From CAMXAS01 sp964442435 (lineage in GTDB: Bacteria; Bacteroidota; Bacteroidia; Bacteroidales; P3), in contig CAYTZG010000001.1 of assembly GCA_964442435.1 (NCBI GenBank), forward strand, positions 124,001 to 188,000: DNA of 64,000 bases, given 5' to 3'. Positions 25,729-34,536 of this stretch are shown piece after piece. Position numbers and translations under genes: made by a program. The notes beneath the pieces are model-generated. The model was not told where the DNA came from. It was given only the letters and a program-made list of their open reading frames with translations, and did no database searches. Within the stretch, counting starts at the first letter, position 1. The number at the start of each line of letters is the position of its first letter.

Positions 25729-28134
25729 ATGAGCACTCACAGATTTCATCACGGCCATCTACCTGCGGACAGGCGAAACGGACATCGCTTTTTCGGTTAC
25801 CTGCTGGCCTTGGGCCTATCCGTTTGCTGCCTGACGGCTTCGCAGGCGCAAAACACCGCCTCCGTCCGCATTCACGGTATCGTGCGCGACGCTGACAACG
25901 GCGAGGCTTTGCCGCAAGCCGCCCTTTGGATTCCGGCCCTGCAAAGCGGCACGGTGGCGGACGCCCAAGGCAAATTCGATTTCCGCCTCCTCGCCGGCAC
26001 TTACGCCATCGAAGTGCGTTTTTTAGGCTATGAGACACGCCACGACACGCTGCGTCTCAACCGCGACCGCGTGCTGACATTCGACCTCGTAGGCACGGCC
26101 CGCCAGCTGAGCGGCGTGGAAATCAAAAGCCGGCAAAGCCAACAGCTGCGCAACAACATCGTGGGCATGGAACAGCTCAGCGTGACCGCCATCAAGAAAC
26201 AGCCCACGCTTTTGGGCGAAGCCGACCTGCTTAAATCGGTGCAGTTCCTGCCCGGCATCATCATGACCTCGGAGGGCAGTTCGGGCTTCAGCGTCAGAGG
26301 CGGTTCGCCCGACCAGAACTTCATCCTGCTCGACCACGCCCCGATTTACAATCCGTCGCACGCGCTCGGCTTCTTCTCTATTTTCAACAACGACGTGATA
26401 GAGGGCGCGACGGTTTATAAGGGCGATATGCCCCTGCAATTCGGCGGAAGGCTGTCGTCGGTCATAGACGCCACGATGCGCGAGGGCGACTACCACCGCT
26501 ACCATATCACGGGCGGCATCGGCCTGCTGCTGACCCGTCTGACCATTGAAGGCCCCATCGTGAACGATCAACTCTCGTTTTTGCTTTCCGGCCGCCGCAC
26601 CTATTTCGACGCCTTTTTGCCGCTGTTCGGCATCGATGGCGTAAAGCTGTATTTCTACGACGCCAACGCCAAACTTTCGTTCCGCAGCCGCAACCGCAAG
26701 GACAAACTGACGCTGTCGGGCTATATGGGGCGCGACATGGCCGGCATGAGCGTCATGCACGCCATCGCCGACTACGGCAACAAGGCCCTTGACCTGAGTT
26801 GGCACCATTTCTTCTCCGACGACTTCGTCATGACCGTTTCGGGCGTCATCAGCGACTACCGCTATCTGATGGGGCTGGAATCCGAAATGTTTACGCTGGA
26901 CTGGGACGCGCACACGACCGACTACGGCGGGAAGGTGGATTTCCTCTATACGCTCGGCAAGCATACGCTCCGCTTCGGCCTTACGTCCACCTATCACATA
27001 TACGACCCGGGCGACGTGACCATCAATATGTTCGAGAACATGGGTTTCATTGATACGAACGTCAACTGGAGCTATACGCAGGAACGCTTCCACGCGCTGG
27101 AAAACGCGTTCTACATCGGCAACGACCAGGCCATAGGCGAGCACTTCCTGCTGAAATACGGGCTGCGCCTGAGTTCGTTCAGCAATATCGGCGCCGACTC
27201 CGTGTATTATTACCGCAACGGCGAAGTGAGCGAGGCGCTTTACTATCCCGAAGGCCGTTTTTACCATACCTATTGGGGCATCGAACCCCGCGTGGGGATG
27301 AGTTGGCTTATCGACAGCACGATGAGCCTCAAACTGAATTACGCCCGCACGATGCAATACACGCAGATGGCGCAGAACTCCACCTCTGGCAACCCGCTGG
27401 ACGTTTGGTTTCCGGCCAACCCGACGCTGTTGCCCCAAATCGCCGACCAAGGCGCACTGGGCTTTGAGAAGCACTTCAAGGACGGCGAATGGGAGACGTC
27501 CATTGAATTCTACTACCGCTATCTGCAAAACGTCGTCGATTTCAAGGACCATGCCATCGTATTGGGCAACCGTTATCTCTACGGCGAGGTGCGCTCCGGC
27601 ACGGGACAGGCCTACGGCATGGAGGTGTCGCTCAAACGCACGCGCGGCATCGTGAACGGCTCGCTCAGCTATACGCTCTCCAAATCGACGCGCCGCATCG
27701 AGGGCGTGAACCGCGGCGAAACCTACCCTTCGCCCTACGACCGGCCGCACGCGCTGACCGTGTTGCTGAACATTGAGCCGCACCCGCGCCACAGCATCAA
27801 CCTCAACTGGGTGTTTTATTCCGGCCTGCCAACAAACTTTCCGCACGGCAAGGCCGTTATCGACGGCGAGTGGGTGCCGATTTACGGCGACCGCAACAGC
27901 GACCGTATGCCCGACTACCACCGCTTGGACATCGGCTATACGTTCCGCGCCAAACCCGACCCGAACCGCCGGTTTACATGGGATTTGTCGGTGGGCTGCT
28001 ACAACGTCTATGCGCGCAAGAACCCGTGGACCATCAGTTTCAAACAAGACCCCGAACAACCCGGCCGTTCGTATGCGGAGATGATTTACCTGTTCTCGGC
28101 GGTGCCTTCCATAACCTTTAATTTCAGATGGTAA
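25729..28134 (+). CDS. TonB-dependent outer-membrane receptor with carboxypeptidase-like domain
   Basis: An 801-residue receptor importing an unidentified ligand across the outer membrane with TonB-ExbBD energy. A signal peptide ends near residue 40 (ASQA cleavage). A carboxypeptidase-D regulatory-like fold (about 45-125) precedes a plug domain (about 130-260, with SGFSVRGGSPDQNFILLD) and a 22-strand-type barrel ending in the aromatic FNFRW. The start ATG overlaps the stop of a short upstream frame. The partner gene, a DUF4249 lipoprotein, follows immediately. This receptor/DUF4249 pairing recurs in Bacteroidota; its substrate is generally unknown and iron or peptide uptake is only a guess. 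Confidence 0.92.
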   Translation: MSTHRFHHGHLPADRRNGHRFFGYLLALGLSVCCLTASQAQNTASVRIHGIVRDADNGEALPQAALWIPALQSGTVADAQGKFDFRLLAGTYAIEVRFLGYETRHDTLRLNRDRVLTFDLVGTARQLSGVEIKSRQSQQLRNNIVGMEQLSVTAIKKQPTLLGEADLLKSVQFLPGIIMTSEGSSGFSVRGGSPDQNFILLDHAPIYNPSHALGFFSIFNNDVIEGATVYKGDMPLQFGGRLSSVIDATMREGDYHRYHITGGIGLLLTRLTIEGPIVNDQLSFLLSGRRTYFDAFLPLFGIDGVKLYFYDANAKLSFRSRNRKDKLTLSGYMGRDMAGMSVMHAIADYGNKALDLSWHHFFSDDFVMTVSGVISDYRYLMGLESEMFTLDWDAHTTDYGGKVDFLYTLGKHTLRFGLTSTYHIYDPGDVTINMFENMGFIDTNVNWSYTQERFHALENAFYIGNDQAIGEHFLLKYGLRLSSFSNIGADSVYYYRNGEVSEALYYPEGRFYHTYWGIEPRVGMSWLIDSTMSLKLNYARTMQYTQMAQNSTSGNPLDVWFPANPTLLPQIADQGALGFEKHFKDGEWETSIEFYYRYLQNVVDFKDHAIVLGNRYLYGEVRSGTGQAYGMEVSLKRTRGIVNGSLSYTLSKSTRRIEGVNRGETYPSPYDRPHALTVLLNIEPHPRHSINLNWVFYSGLPTNFPHGKAVIDGEWVPIYGDRNSDRMPDYHRLDIGYTFRAKPDPNRRFTWDLSVGCYNVYARKNPWTISFKQDPEQPGRSYAEMIYLFSAVPSITFNFRW

Positions 28135-28136
28135 CG

Positions 28137-29024
28137 ATGCGAAACATACAGAGAATGACCTTAGGAGCGGCCTTGATGGCCCTGGTGTTGGGGATGACGG
28201 CCTGTACGGACGAAATAGACATCGACCTCAAGGGCGGCGACGCGCCGATATTGGTGGTGGACGCCCGCCTGACGACCGACACGATACGGCATACCGTTCG
28301 GTTGAGCCGCAGTTCGGACTATTATGCCCCGACGTCCGCGGACTTGGCCGTGAGCGGCGCAACGGTATATATTACAGACAACGGACGCCGTTTCGACTTT
28401 GCCGAAGATCCGGACGAACCGGGCGTTTACCGCAGTTTGGACATCTTTGCCGGAGAGATGGGCATGCGCTATGAACTCTTTATCCAAGACGTGGATGCGG
28501 ACCGCGACGGCCAAACGGAGTCTTATACGGCCGAAAGCACGATGCCGTTTACCAACGGCATCGACTCGCTCCAAGCCGTTTACGGCCCGGCCATGCCGCC
28601 GGCCATCGTATTGGATCCTGAACGCATGGGTTGGAACATCCTGTTCTACGCCCAAGACCCGCCCCAAAAGGATTACTATCTGTCAACGGTCAGCGTGAAC
28701 GGCGTGACGCTCTATCCCCAACTGACCGAGATGACGCGCATGTCGGACGACTTTACCCAAGGGCTTTACATCAGCGGGCTACAGATTTACTTTTTCGCGG
28801 ACGACGGGGATATGCCGCTTGTTGCCGGCGACTCGGTCTGCGTGGAAATATGGAACGCGACACACGATTTCGACGAATATGTCTCGGACTTGCAGGACGC
28901 CCTTGCACCCGCCATGCCGATGTTCGGCGGCGCCCCCGCCAACGCGCGCGGCAACCTGTCGGGCGGCGCGTTCGGCTTCTTTGCCACCTATACGGTGAGC
29001 CGCGCCAGCGTCGTCTTGAAATAA
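28137..29024 (+). CDS. DUF4249 family lipoprotein (receptor partner)
   Basis: About 295 residues with a lipoprotein signal peptide: MRNIQRMT, a hydrophobic core, and the lipobox GMTAC, so the mature chain would start at that Cys and be lipid-anchored. The body has the pattern of DUF4249, which includes a beta-sandwich N-terminal half (residues about 30-150). An ATG at 28128 would overlap the receptor stop by 7 bases; the ATG at 28137 gives a better signal peptide and sits 2 bases after the stop. It probably caps or assists the TonB receptor encoded just upstream. Confidence 0.85.
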   Translation: MRNIQRMTLGAALMALVLGMTACTDEIDIDLKGGDAPILVVDARLTTDTIRHTVRLSRSSDYYAPTSADLAVSGATVYITDNGRRFDFAEDPDEPGVYRSLDIFAGEMGMRYELFIQDVDADRDGQTESYTAESTMPFTNGIDSLQAVYGPAMPPAIVLDPERMGWNILFYAQDPPQKDYYLSTVSVNGVTLYPQLTEMTRMSDDFTQGLYISGLQIYFFADDGDMPLVAGDSVCVEIWNATHDFDEYVSDLQDALAPAMPMFGGAPANARGNLSGGAFGFFATYTVSRASVVLK

Positions 29025-29046
29025 ACCGTTTTTTTTGCTATCTTTG
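29016..29046 (+). promoter_or_regulatory. Promoter before the delta prime gene
   Basis: TTG at 29016-29018, 20 bases, TATCTTTG at 29039-29046. The -33 part lies at the very end of the DUF4249 gene. It precedes the start codon by 31 bases and would drive holB, the PSP1 gene, gldH and the PBP1A gene. Confidence 0.75.
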
Positions 29047-29077
29047 TTAGTTTATTGACTGGATAGTTCAAGAACGG

Positions 29078-30259
29078 ATGCGATTTCGCGATATCATAGG
29101 ACAGAAGCCGCTTATAGAGCGTTTGATCGCCTCGGCGCAAGCCGGACGCATCGCGCACGCGCAGTTGTTTTCCGGCCCGGAAGGCAATCAGAAACTGCCG
29201 TTGGCCTTGGCCTATGCCCAATTCTTGAACTGCCAGCACAAGGTAACGGCGGCGGAAGCCGACCTGGGCGGCCTTTCGGCCGATTCCTGCGGGCAATGTC
29301 CGTCTTGCGTCAAGTTTGAACGGCTGGCGCACCCCGACCTGCATTTCTTTTTTCCGAACAACATCGGCGAATGGGTCAAGAAGGACGCCCAAAGCACCGA
29401 CTACCTGACGCTGTGGCGCGAATTCGGCCTCAAAAACCGCATGGAATTCAGCCTCAACGACTGGATTGAAGCCATGAACATCGGGCAACGGCAGGCCATC
29501 ATCAACATCCGCGACTGCCATACGCTCATCGAACAGCTCGCGCTCAAAAGCTGCGAGGCGGACTACCGCGTCGTCGTGCTGTGGATGGCCGAAAAAATCA
29601 GCGATACGATTTCCTCCACCCTGCTCAAGACGTTGGAAGAACCCGAACCGCAGACGCTGTTCCTGCTCGTTTCCGAAAACCCCGACCAGATTTCGGCCAC
29701 GATTCTCTCGCGCACGCAAATCGTGCAGGTGCCGGCGCTGAGCACCGAAGACCTGTGCGGCGGCCTGGTGACGCACTACGGCTTGACGGCCGCCGAAGCG
29801 CAACCGCTGGCCGAAGCCGCGCACGGCAACCTCTGCCGCGCGTTGGCCGATTGGCGCGGACACGAGGGCGAAGAACAGCACGACGCCTATTTTACGCGCT
29901 GGATGCGCGCCTGCTACAAGGCCGACGTGCCCGACCTGCTGGACTTGAGCGAACAGTTGGCGCGCTTGGGCCGTGAACCGTTGCGGCTGTTCCTGCGCTT
30001 TACGCTGGAGAAAATACGCCTGTGCCTGCTGTGTCACGAAGGCTGCGGCATCATGGCGCAACTGCCGCCCGAACAACAAGCCTTTGTCCGCAACTTCTCC
30101 CCCTTCATCACGCCGGAGAACGCGCCGGCCTATTACCGCATCATCAACGACGCCATTTACTTTGTGGCGCGGAACGCAAATATATCCAACCTTATGACGG
30201 ACGCCTCCCTGCAGATATGCCGGTTGATGGCCGCTGAAAAAAAGAAGAAAAATGCCTGA
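29078..30259 (+). CDS. holB: DNA polymerase III delta prime subunit
   Basis: A clamp-loader AAA+ subunit of 393 residues. The N-terminal region (about 1-210) includes FSGPEGNQKLPLALAYAQF in the Walker A position, where the usual GK(T/S) is replaced by QKL; delta prime does not hydrolyse ATP in well studied bacteria, so this may be harmless. A zinc knuckle reading CGQCPSCVKF lies at about residues 70-80. A sensor 1-like segment, STLLKTLEEP, follows near 180. It overlaps the next gene by 8 bases. Confidence 0.88.
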   Translation: MRFRDIIGQKPLIERLIASAQAGRIAHAQLFSGPEGNQKLPLALAYAQFLNCQHKVTAAEADLGGLSADSCGQCPSCVKFERLAHPDLHFFFPNNIGEWVKKDAQSTDYLTLWREFGLKNRMEFSLNDWIEAMNIGQRQAIINIRDCHTLIEQLALKSCEADYRVVVLWMAEKISDTISSTLLKTLEEPEPQTLFLLVSENPDQISATILSRTQIVQVPALSTEDLCGGLVTHYGLTAAEAQPLAEAAHGNLCRALADWRGHEGEEQHDAYFTRWMRACYKADVPDLLDLSEQLARLGREPLRLFLRFTLEKIRLCLLCHEGCGIMAQLPPEQQAFVRNFSPFITPENAPAYYRIINDAIYFVARNANISNLMTDASLQICRLMAAEKKKKNA

Positions 30260-31739
30260 ATATACCGAAACCGAGAATTTCAGACCCGAAACCGAAACGG
30301 AAGCGGCGGAACCCGAAGTGTTTCTACGCAAAACCGTTGAGGAGAACATCTACAACAGCCGGGGCTGCGCCCATGCGCCCTCCTTGCAGGAAACGCCCTG
30401 CGACCGCAGCCGCCAGATGAGTTGCTGCGCGCAGATGCACGCCTACAACTGGACCGATACGTTCGGCAACCTGCCCTCGCCCGACCCGTTCGACTTGGTG
30501 GAAGTGCGGTTCAAGAACACGCACAAGGACTTTTTCCGTTTGCCGGCCGATACGAACGAGACGTTTGAATGCGGTGACATCGTGGCCGTGGAAGGCAATT
30601 CGGGACACGACATCGGCATTATCTGCCTGCGTGGCGAACTGGCCCGCATGCAGGCCAAGAACAAGGGCATCGACCCGCTTTCGCCGCAAATCAAGAAAGT
30701 CTATCGCAAGGCGCGGCCGAACGACATCGACAAATGGCTGGAGACCATCCGCATAGAGAAGGAAACGCAACGGCGCGCCCGCGTCATCGCGGCCGAACTC
30801 GGGCTGGATATGAAAATCAACAACGTGGAGTATCAGGGCGATTTTACGAAGGCCATCTTCTACTATACGGCCGACGACCGCGTGGATTTCCGACAGCTTA
30901 TCAAACTCTACGCCGAGGAATTCAAGGTGCGCATCGAAATGAAACAAATCGGGGCGCGTCAGGAAGCCGGCAACATCGGCGGCATCGGCTCGTGCGGCCG
31001 CGAACTTTGCTGCGTGACGTTCCTGCATAACTTTACGTCGGTAAGCACGCACGCCGCCCGCGTACAGCAGGTTTCACTCAACCCGCAGAAACTGGCCGGC
31101 CAATGCAGCAAGCTCAAATGCTGTCTCAACTACGAATACGACACCTATCTCGACCTGCAGAAGAGTATGCCCGACGCCCGCACGCCGATTACCACCGAGA
31201 AAGGCAAGGCCAAGTGCATCAAGACGGACATCCTGAACCACAAGATGACTTACGTGTATGAGGATGAGCCGAACCGCTACATCAACGTGGATGCGGAAGA
31301 GGCCGCCCGTTTGATAGAGGCCAACCGCCGCGGCGAGACGCCGGCCGACCTCCGCGACAGCCAGGCGGAAGAGGAAATCGTACAGGAGGAAGTACAGTTT
31401 TCGAACGTTGTGGGGCAAGACGACCTGACGCGCTTTGACAAGCCGAACAAGGGCAACCGTTCGAACCGCAAGAAACGCCACGGCCACGGCAACAACAACG
31501 GCGGGGAGCGGAACGAAAAAGCCACGGTGCAAAGCAAACCCGTTCCGGTGCAGAACAAGCCGGCGGAAAAACCGGCCGACAACGGCGGTCAGAAACCCGC
31601 GCCGGTTCAAAGCAAGCCGGCGGTTCAAAGTAAACCCGCCCCGGTTCAGAACAAGCCGAAACAGGAGAAGCGGGCGCCCAAGCCCATCGGCAAACCCATT
31701 TTAAAACCCAAAACGCCCGGCGATGCAAACGCACAATAA
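30252..31739 (+). CDS. PSP1-domain protein, RicT/YaaT-like
   Basis: 495 residues. The PSP1 domain (about 150-310) holds the cysteine motifs CGRELCC and CSKLKCC, which resemble the iron-sulfur ligands of Bacillus RicT. RicT works in a complex affecting mRNA maturation and development. Before it is an N-terminal region with CxxxxxCC-like cysteines (about 43-58); after residue 400 is a low-complexity tail of Pro/Lys/Gln repeats. The start overlaps the delta prime gene by 8 bases, and delta prime/PSP1 adjacency is also known in Bacillus, suggesting an ancient functional link. Confidence 0.85.
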   Translation: MPEYTETENFRPETETEAAEPEVFLRKTVEENIYNSRGCAHAPSLQETPCDRSRQMSCCAQMHAYNWTDTFGNLPSPDPFDLVEVRFKNTHKDFFRLPADTNETFECGDIVAVEGNSGHDIGIICLRGELARMQAKNKGIDPLSPQIKKVYRKARPNDIDKWLETIRIEKETQRRARVIAAELGLDMKINNVEYQGDFTKAIFYYTADDRVDFRQLIKLYAEEFKVRIEMKQIGARQEAGNIGGIGSCGRELCCVTFLHNFTSVSTHAARVQQVSLNPQKLAGQCSKLKCCLNYEYDTYLDLQKSMPDARTPITTEKGKAKCIKTDILNHKMTYVYEDEPNRYINVDAEEAARLIEANRRGETPADLRDSQAEEEIVQEEVQFSNVVGQDDLTRFDKPNKGNRSNRKKRHGHGNNNGGERNEKATVQSKPVPVQNKPAEKPADNGGQKPAPVQSKPAVQSKPAPVQNKPKQEKRAPKPIGKPILKPKTPGDANAQ

Positions 31740-31743
31740 CCTT

Positions 31744-32211
31744 ATGCGCCGCCTGATGCGCGGCGCGCTCGGCCTCGGCATGGCCCTGCTTTGGACGGCT
31801 TGCGGCCGCGACATCGTATTGAGCCGCAGCGAAGCCCTGCCCGAAGCCGGTTGGGCCCGCAAAAACGCGATTCCTTTCGAATTCGAGATACAGGATACGG
31901 CGCGCGCCTACCGCCTGGACTTTTCCGTGCGTCACGATCAGGAATACCCGTTCATGAACGCCTTTTTTCTAATATATACCACATTCCCCGACCAAACCGT
32001 CACGATAGACACGCTTGAATGTATCTTGGCCGACTACCGCGGCAAATGGACGGGACACGGCGCGGGCCGTTACAAATCGGCCGATTTCGCCGTCAAACCC
32101 GAACTGTATTTCCCGATGCCTGGCCGCTACCGCATGGATGTGAAGCAGGCGTTGCGCATGGACACGGTAAAACATATCAGCCACATCGGCTTACATATAC
32201 ACGCCAACTAA
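31744..32211 (+). CDS. gldH: Gliding motility lipoprotein GldH
   Basis: About 155 residues. The signal peptide runs from MRRLMRGALG to the lipobox WTAC, so the mature protein is lipid-anchored. The pattern FDFSVRHDQEYP-like and FFLIYTTFPD matches GldH, needed for gliding in Flavobacteria and found widely in non-gliding Bacteroidota. An upstream ATG at 31723 is inside the PSP1 gene and would place a non-typical polar tail before the signal, so 31744 is chosen. Two bases before the PBP1A gene. Confidence 0.82.
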   Translation: MRRLMRGALGLGMALLWTACGRDIVLSRSEALPEAGWARKNAIPFEFEIQDTARAYRLDFSVRHDQEYPFMNAFFLIYTTFPDQTVTIDTLECILADYRGKWTGHGAGRYKSADFAVKPELYFPMPGRYRMDVKQALRMDTVKHISHIGLHIHAN

Positions 32212-32212
32212 C

Positions 32213-34438
32213 ATGAAAAAGACGCTTTGGCTCATCTTCGGCGGATGCATCCTTTTCGTCGTACTGTTTTTCGTAGGCCTTTCCTACGGCCTGTTCGGCT
32301 TCATGCCCTCGTTCGAAGACTTGGAGAACCCGGAAAGCAACCTCGCCTCGGAAATCATCTCCTCCGACCAGCAGATTTTAGGCACCTACTTTATCGAGAA
32401 CCGCACGAACGTAGATTATTCCGAACTGTCTCCGTTCCTCGTGGACGCGCTTATCGCCACGGAGGACGTGCGCTTTTACCAGCACAGCGGCGTGGATCTC
32501 AAATCGCTGTTCCGCGTGGCCGGCAAAACGATTATCGGCGGCAACCGCAGCAGCGGCGGCGGCAGTACGATTACGCAACAGTTGGCCAAGAACCTTTTCC
32601 CGCGCAAGCATCTCAACAAGGTTTCGCTGGCCATCCGCAAACTCAAGGAATGGGTCATCGCGGTCAAGTTGGAACGCAACTATACGAAAGAGGAAATCAT
32701 CGCGATGTATTTCAACACCGTGGAATTCGGCAACAACGCTTTCGGCATCCGCACGGCCGCCCAAACCTACTTCGGCAAGGAGCCGGGCGAACTGACCCTT
32801 GAAGAATCGGCCATGCTCGTGGGGATGCTCAAGGCCACGACGCTTTACAATCCCGTGCGCAACCCCGAAAACGCGACCACGCGCCGCAACGTGGTCATGC
32901 ACCAGATGCTCAAGGCCGATTTCATCACGCAAGCTGTCTATGACTCCTGCAAGATGATTCCCATCGATATGTCGAACTTCTCGCAACAGGACCACCAATA
33001 CGGCCTGGCGACGTATTTCAGGGAATACCTGCGGCAACGGATGCTGACCTGGTGCGCCGAACACCGCAAACCCGACGGCAAGCCCTACAACCTTTACAAA
33101 GACGGGCTCAAAATCCATACGACCATCAACGCCCGCATGCAGGCCCATGCCGAAGAGGCCGTCAACGAATGGCTGGGCGGGCAACTGCAGGACGACTTTT
33201 ACCAACAGCTGAAAGGCAAGCCCAACGCCCCTTTCAGCAACGTGACGCAGGCCGAGGTGCAACGTTTCATGAACAACGCGATGCGCCTGTCGGACCGCTA
33301 CCGCAATCTCAAGAAAGCCGGCGCGACCGAAGAGGAAATCATGGCGGACTTCAAGACCAAGGTTCGCATGAAGGTCTTTTCGTGGCACGGCGAAATCGAC
33401 ACGGTCATGAGCCCGTGGGATTCGCTTTGGTATCACAAGTGGTTCCTGCATTGCGGCCTGATGTCGATAGAGCCGCAGACCGGTTACGTGCGCGCCTACG
33501 TGGGCGGCATCAACTACAAGTATTTCCAATACGACAACGTTTCGCAAGGCGAACGCCAGGTGGGCTCCACGTTCAAGCCGTTTGTATATACGCTTGCGAT
33601 GCAGGAGGGCGAATACGCGCCCTGCACGGAGGTGCCCAACGTGCCCGTCTGCATCTCGCAACCCGGACAGGAAGACTGGTGCCCGAAGAACTCCGGCCAC
33701 GAGCGTGAGGGCGAAATGGTAAGCCTGCGCTGGGCCTTGGCGCATTCGGTCAATTTCGTGACCGCCTACCTCATCAAGCGGTTCCCGCCCGAAGCCGTCA
33801 TCGCACTGACGCGCAAGATGGGCATCACGGCGGATATGGAAGCCGTGCCCTCCATCTGCCTCGGCACGATGGATATTTCCGTCAAGGAAATGACGGCGGC
33901 CATGGCGACCTACGCGAACAAAGGCATCCACTGCGACCCGATGTTCATCACGCGCATAGAGGACAAGCACGGCGTTATTTTGGAAGAATTCTCGCCCGTA
34001 CAGCAGGAAGCCATGGACGAACAGACGGCTTATCTGATGGTGGATCTTATGAAAGGCGTGGTGGAAGAAGGCAGCGGCATCCGGCTGCGTTTCAAATACG
34101 GCCTGACCCAACCCATCGCCGGCAAGACGGGCACGACGCAGAACCATTCGGACGCCTGGTTCATGGGGCTTACGCCCACGTTGGCCACGGGCATCTGGGT
34201 AGGCGGCGAATTACGGTCGATTCACTTCACGAGCATGGCCTACGGCCAAGGGGCGCGCGCCGCCCTGCCGGTTTGGGGGCTTTATATGCAGAAAATCTAT
34301 GCCGACACCACGTTGAACTTCCCGCAGGACGATTTTGAAAAACCGGACTACCTGTCCGTCGATATCTACTGCAAACAGGATAAAACGCGGAGAGAAGAAG
34401 CCGAAGAAACGGAAATAGACCTCGAACCGGAGATGTAA
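32213..34438 (+). CDS. Class A penicillin-binding protein (PBP1A type)
   Basis: A 741-residue bifunctional peptidoglycan synthase. One membrane anchor (about 5-27) precedes the GT51 glycosyltransferase (about 60-240), with catalytic Glu84 in ATEDVRFYQHSG and the GGSTITQQLAKNL motif. The transpeptidase domain follows: active-site SxxK in GSTFKPF at about residue 448, SVN near 513, and KTGTTQ near 640. Gene order after gldH suggests an envelope operon. The last 30 residues are acidic. It would polymerise and cross-link cell-wall glycan in the periplasm. Confidence 0.93.
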   Translation: MKKTLWLIFGGCILFVVLFFVGLSYGLFGFMPSFEDLENPESNLASEIISSDQQILGTYFIENRTNVDYSELSPFLVDALIATEDVRFYQHSGVDLKSLFRVAGKTIIGGNRSSGGGSTITQQLAKNLFPRKHLNKVSLAIRKLKEWVIAVKLERNYTKEEIIAMYFNTVEFGNNAFGIRTAAQTYFGKEPGELTLEESAMLVGMLKATTLYNPVRNPENATTRRNVVMHQMLKADFITQAVYDSCKMIPIDMSNFSQQDHQYGLATYFREYLRQRMLTWCAEHRKPDGKPYNLYKDGLKIHTTINARMQAHAEEAVNEWLGGQLQDDFYQQLKGKPNAPFSNVTQAEVQRFMNNAMRLSDRYRNLKKAGATEEEIMADFKTKVRMKVFSWHGEIDTVMSPWDSLWYHKWFLHCGLMSIEPQTGYVRAYVGGINYKYFQYDNVSQGERQVGSTFKPFVYTLAMQEGEYAPCTEVPNVPVCISQPGQEDWCPKNSGHEREGEMVSLRWALAHSVNFVTAYLIKRFPPEAVIALTRKMGITADMEAVPSICLGTMDISVKEMTAAMATYANKGIHCDPMFITRIEDKHGVILEEFSPVQQEAMDEQTAYLMVDLMKGVVEEGSGIRLRFKYGLTQPIAGKTGTTQNHSDAWFMGLTPTLATGIWVGGELRSIHFTSMAYGQGARAALPVWGLYMQKIYADTTLNFPQDDFEKPDYLSVDIYCKQDKTRREEAEETEIDLEPEM

Positions 34439-34449
34439 CCCCATCTCTA

Positions 34450-34530
34450 AGGCGCGTCAGAAAGACTAAGATGCAAGGCATTGAGGGTAAGGGCGAAGGC
34501 GTTTACTGAAGTAAATTGGCCTTTATGGCA
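34450..34530. other. Intergenic palindrome between convergent genes
   Basis: The 98-base gap between PBP1A and murF-alr, both ending here, contains TTTAC and GTAAA around a small loop near 34502-34514 plus GGCGAAGGCG just before. It resembles the extragenic palindromic repeats of other Bacteroidota, but only one copy is seen in this window. It may instead act as a bidirectional transcription end. Confidence 0.3.
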
Positions 34531-34536
34531 CACCGC

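Noticed and set aside
26023..28059. A 678-codon frame on the minus strand opposite the TonB receptor
   Set aside because: The receptor has signal peptide, plug and barrel features; the reverse frame has none.
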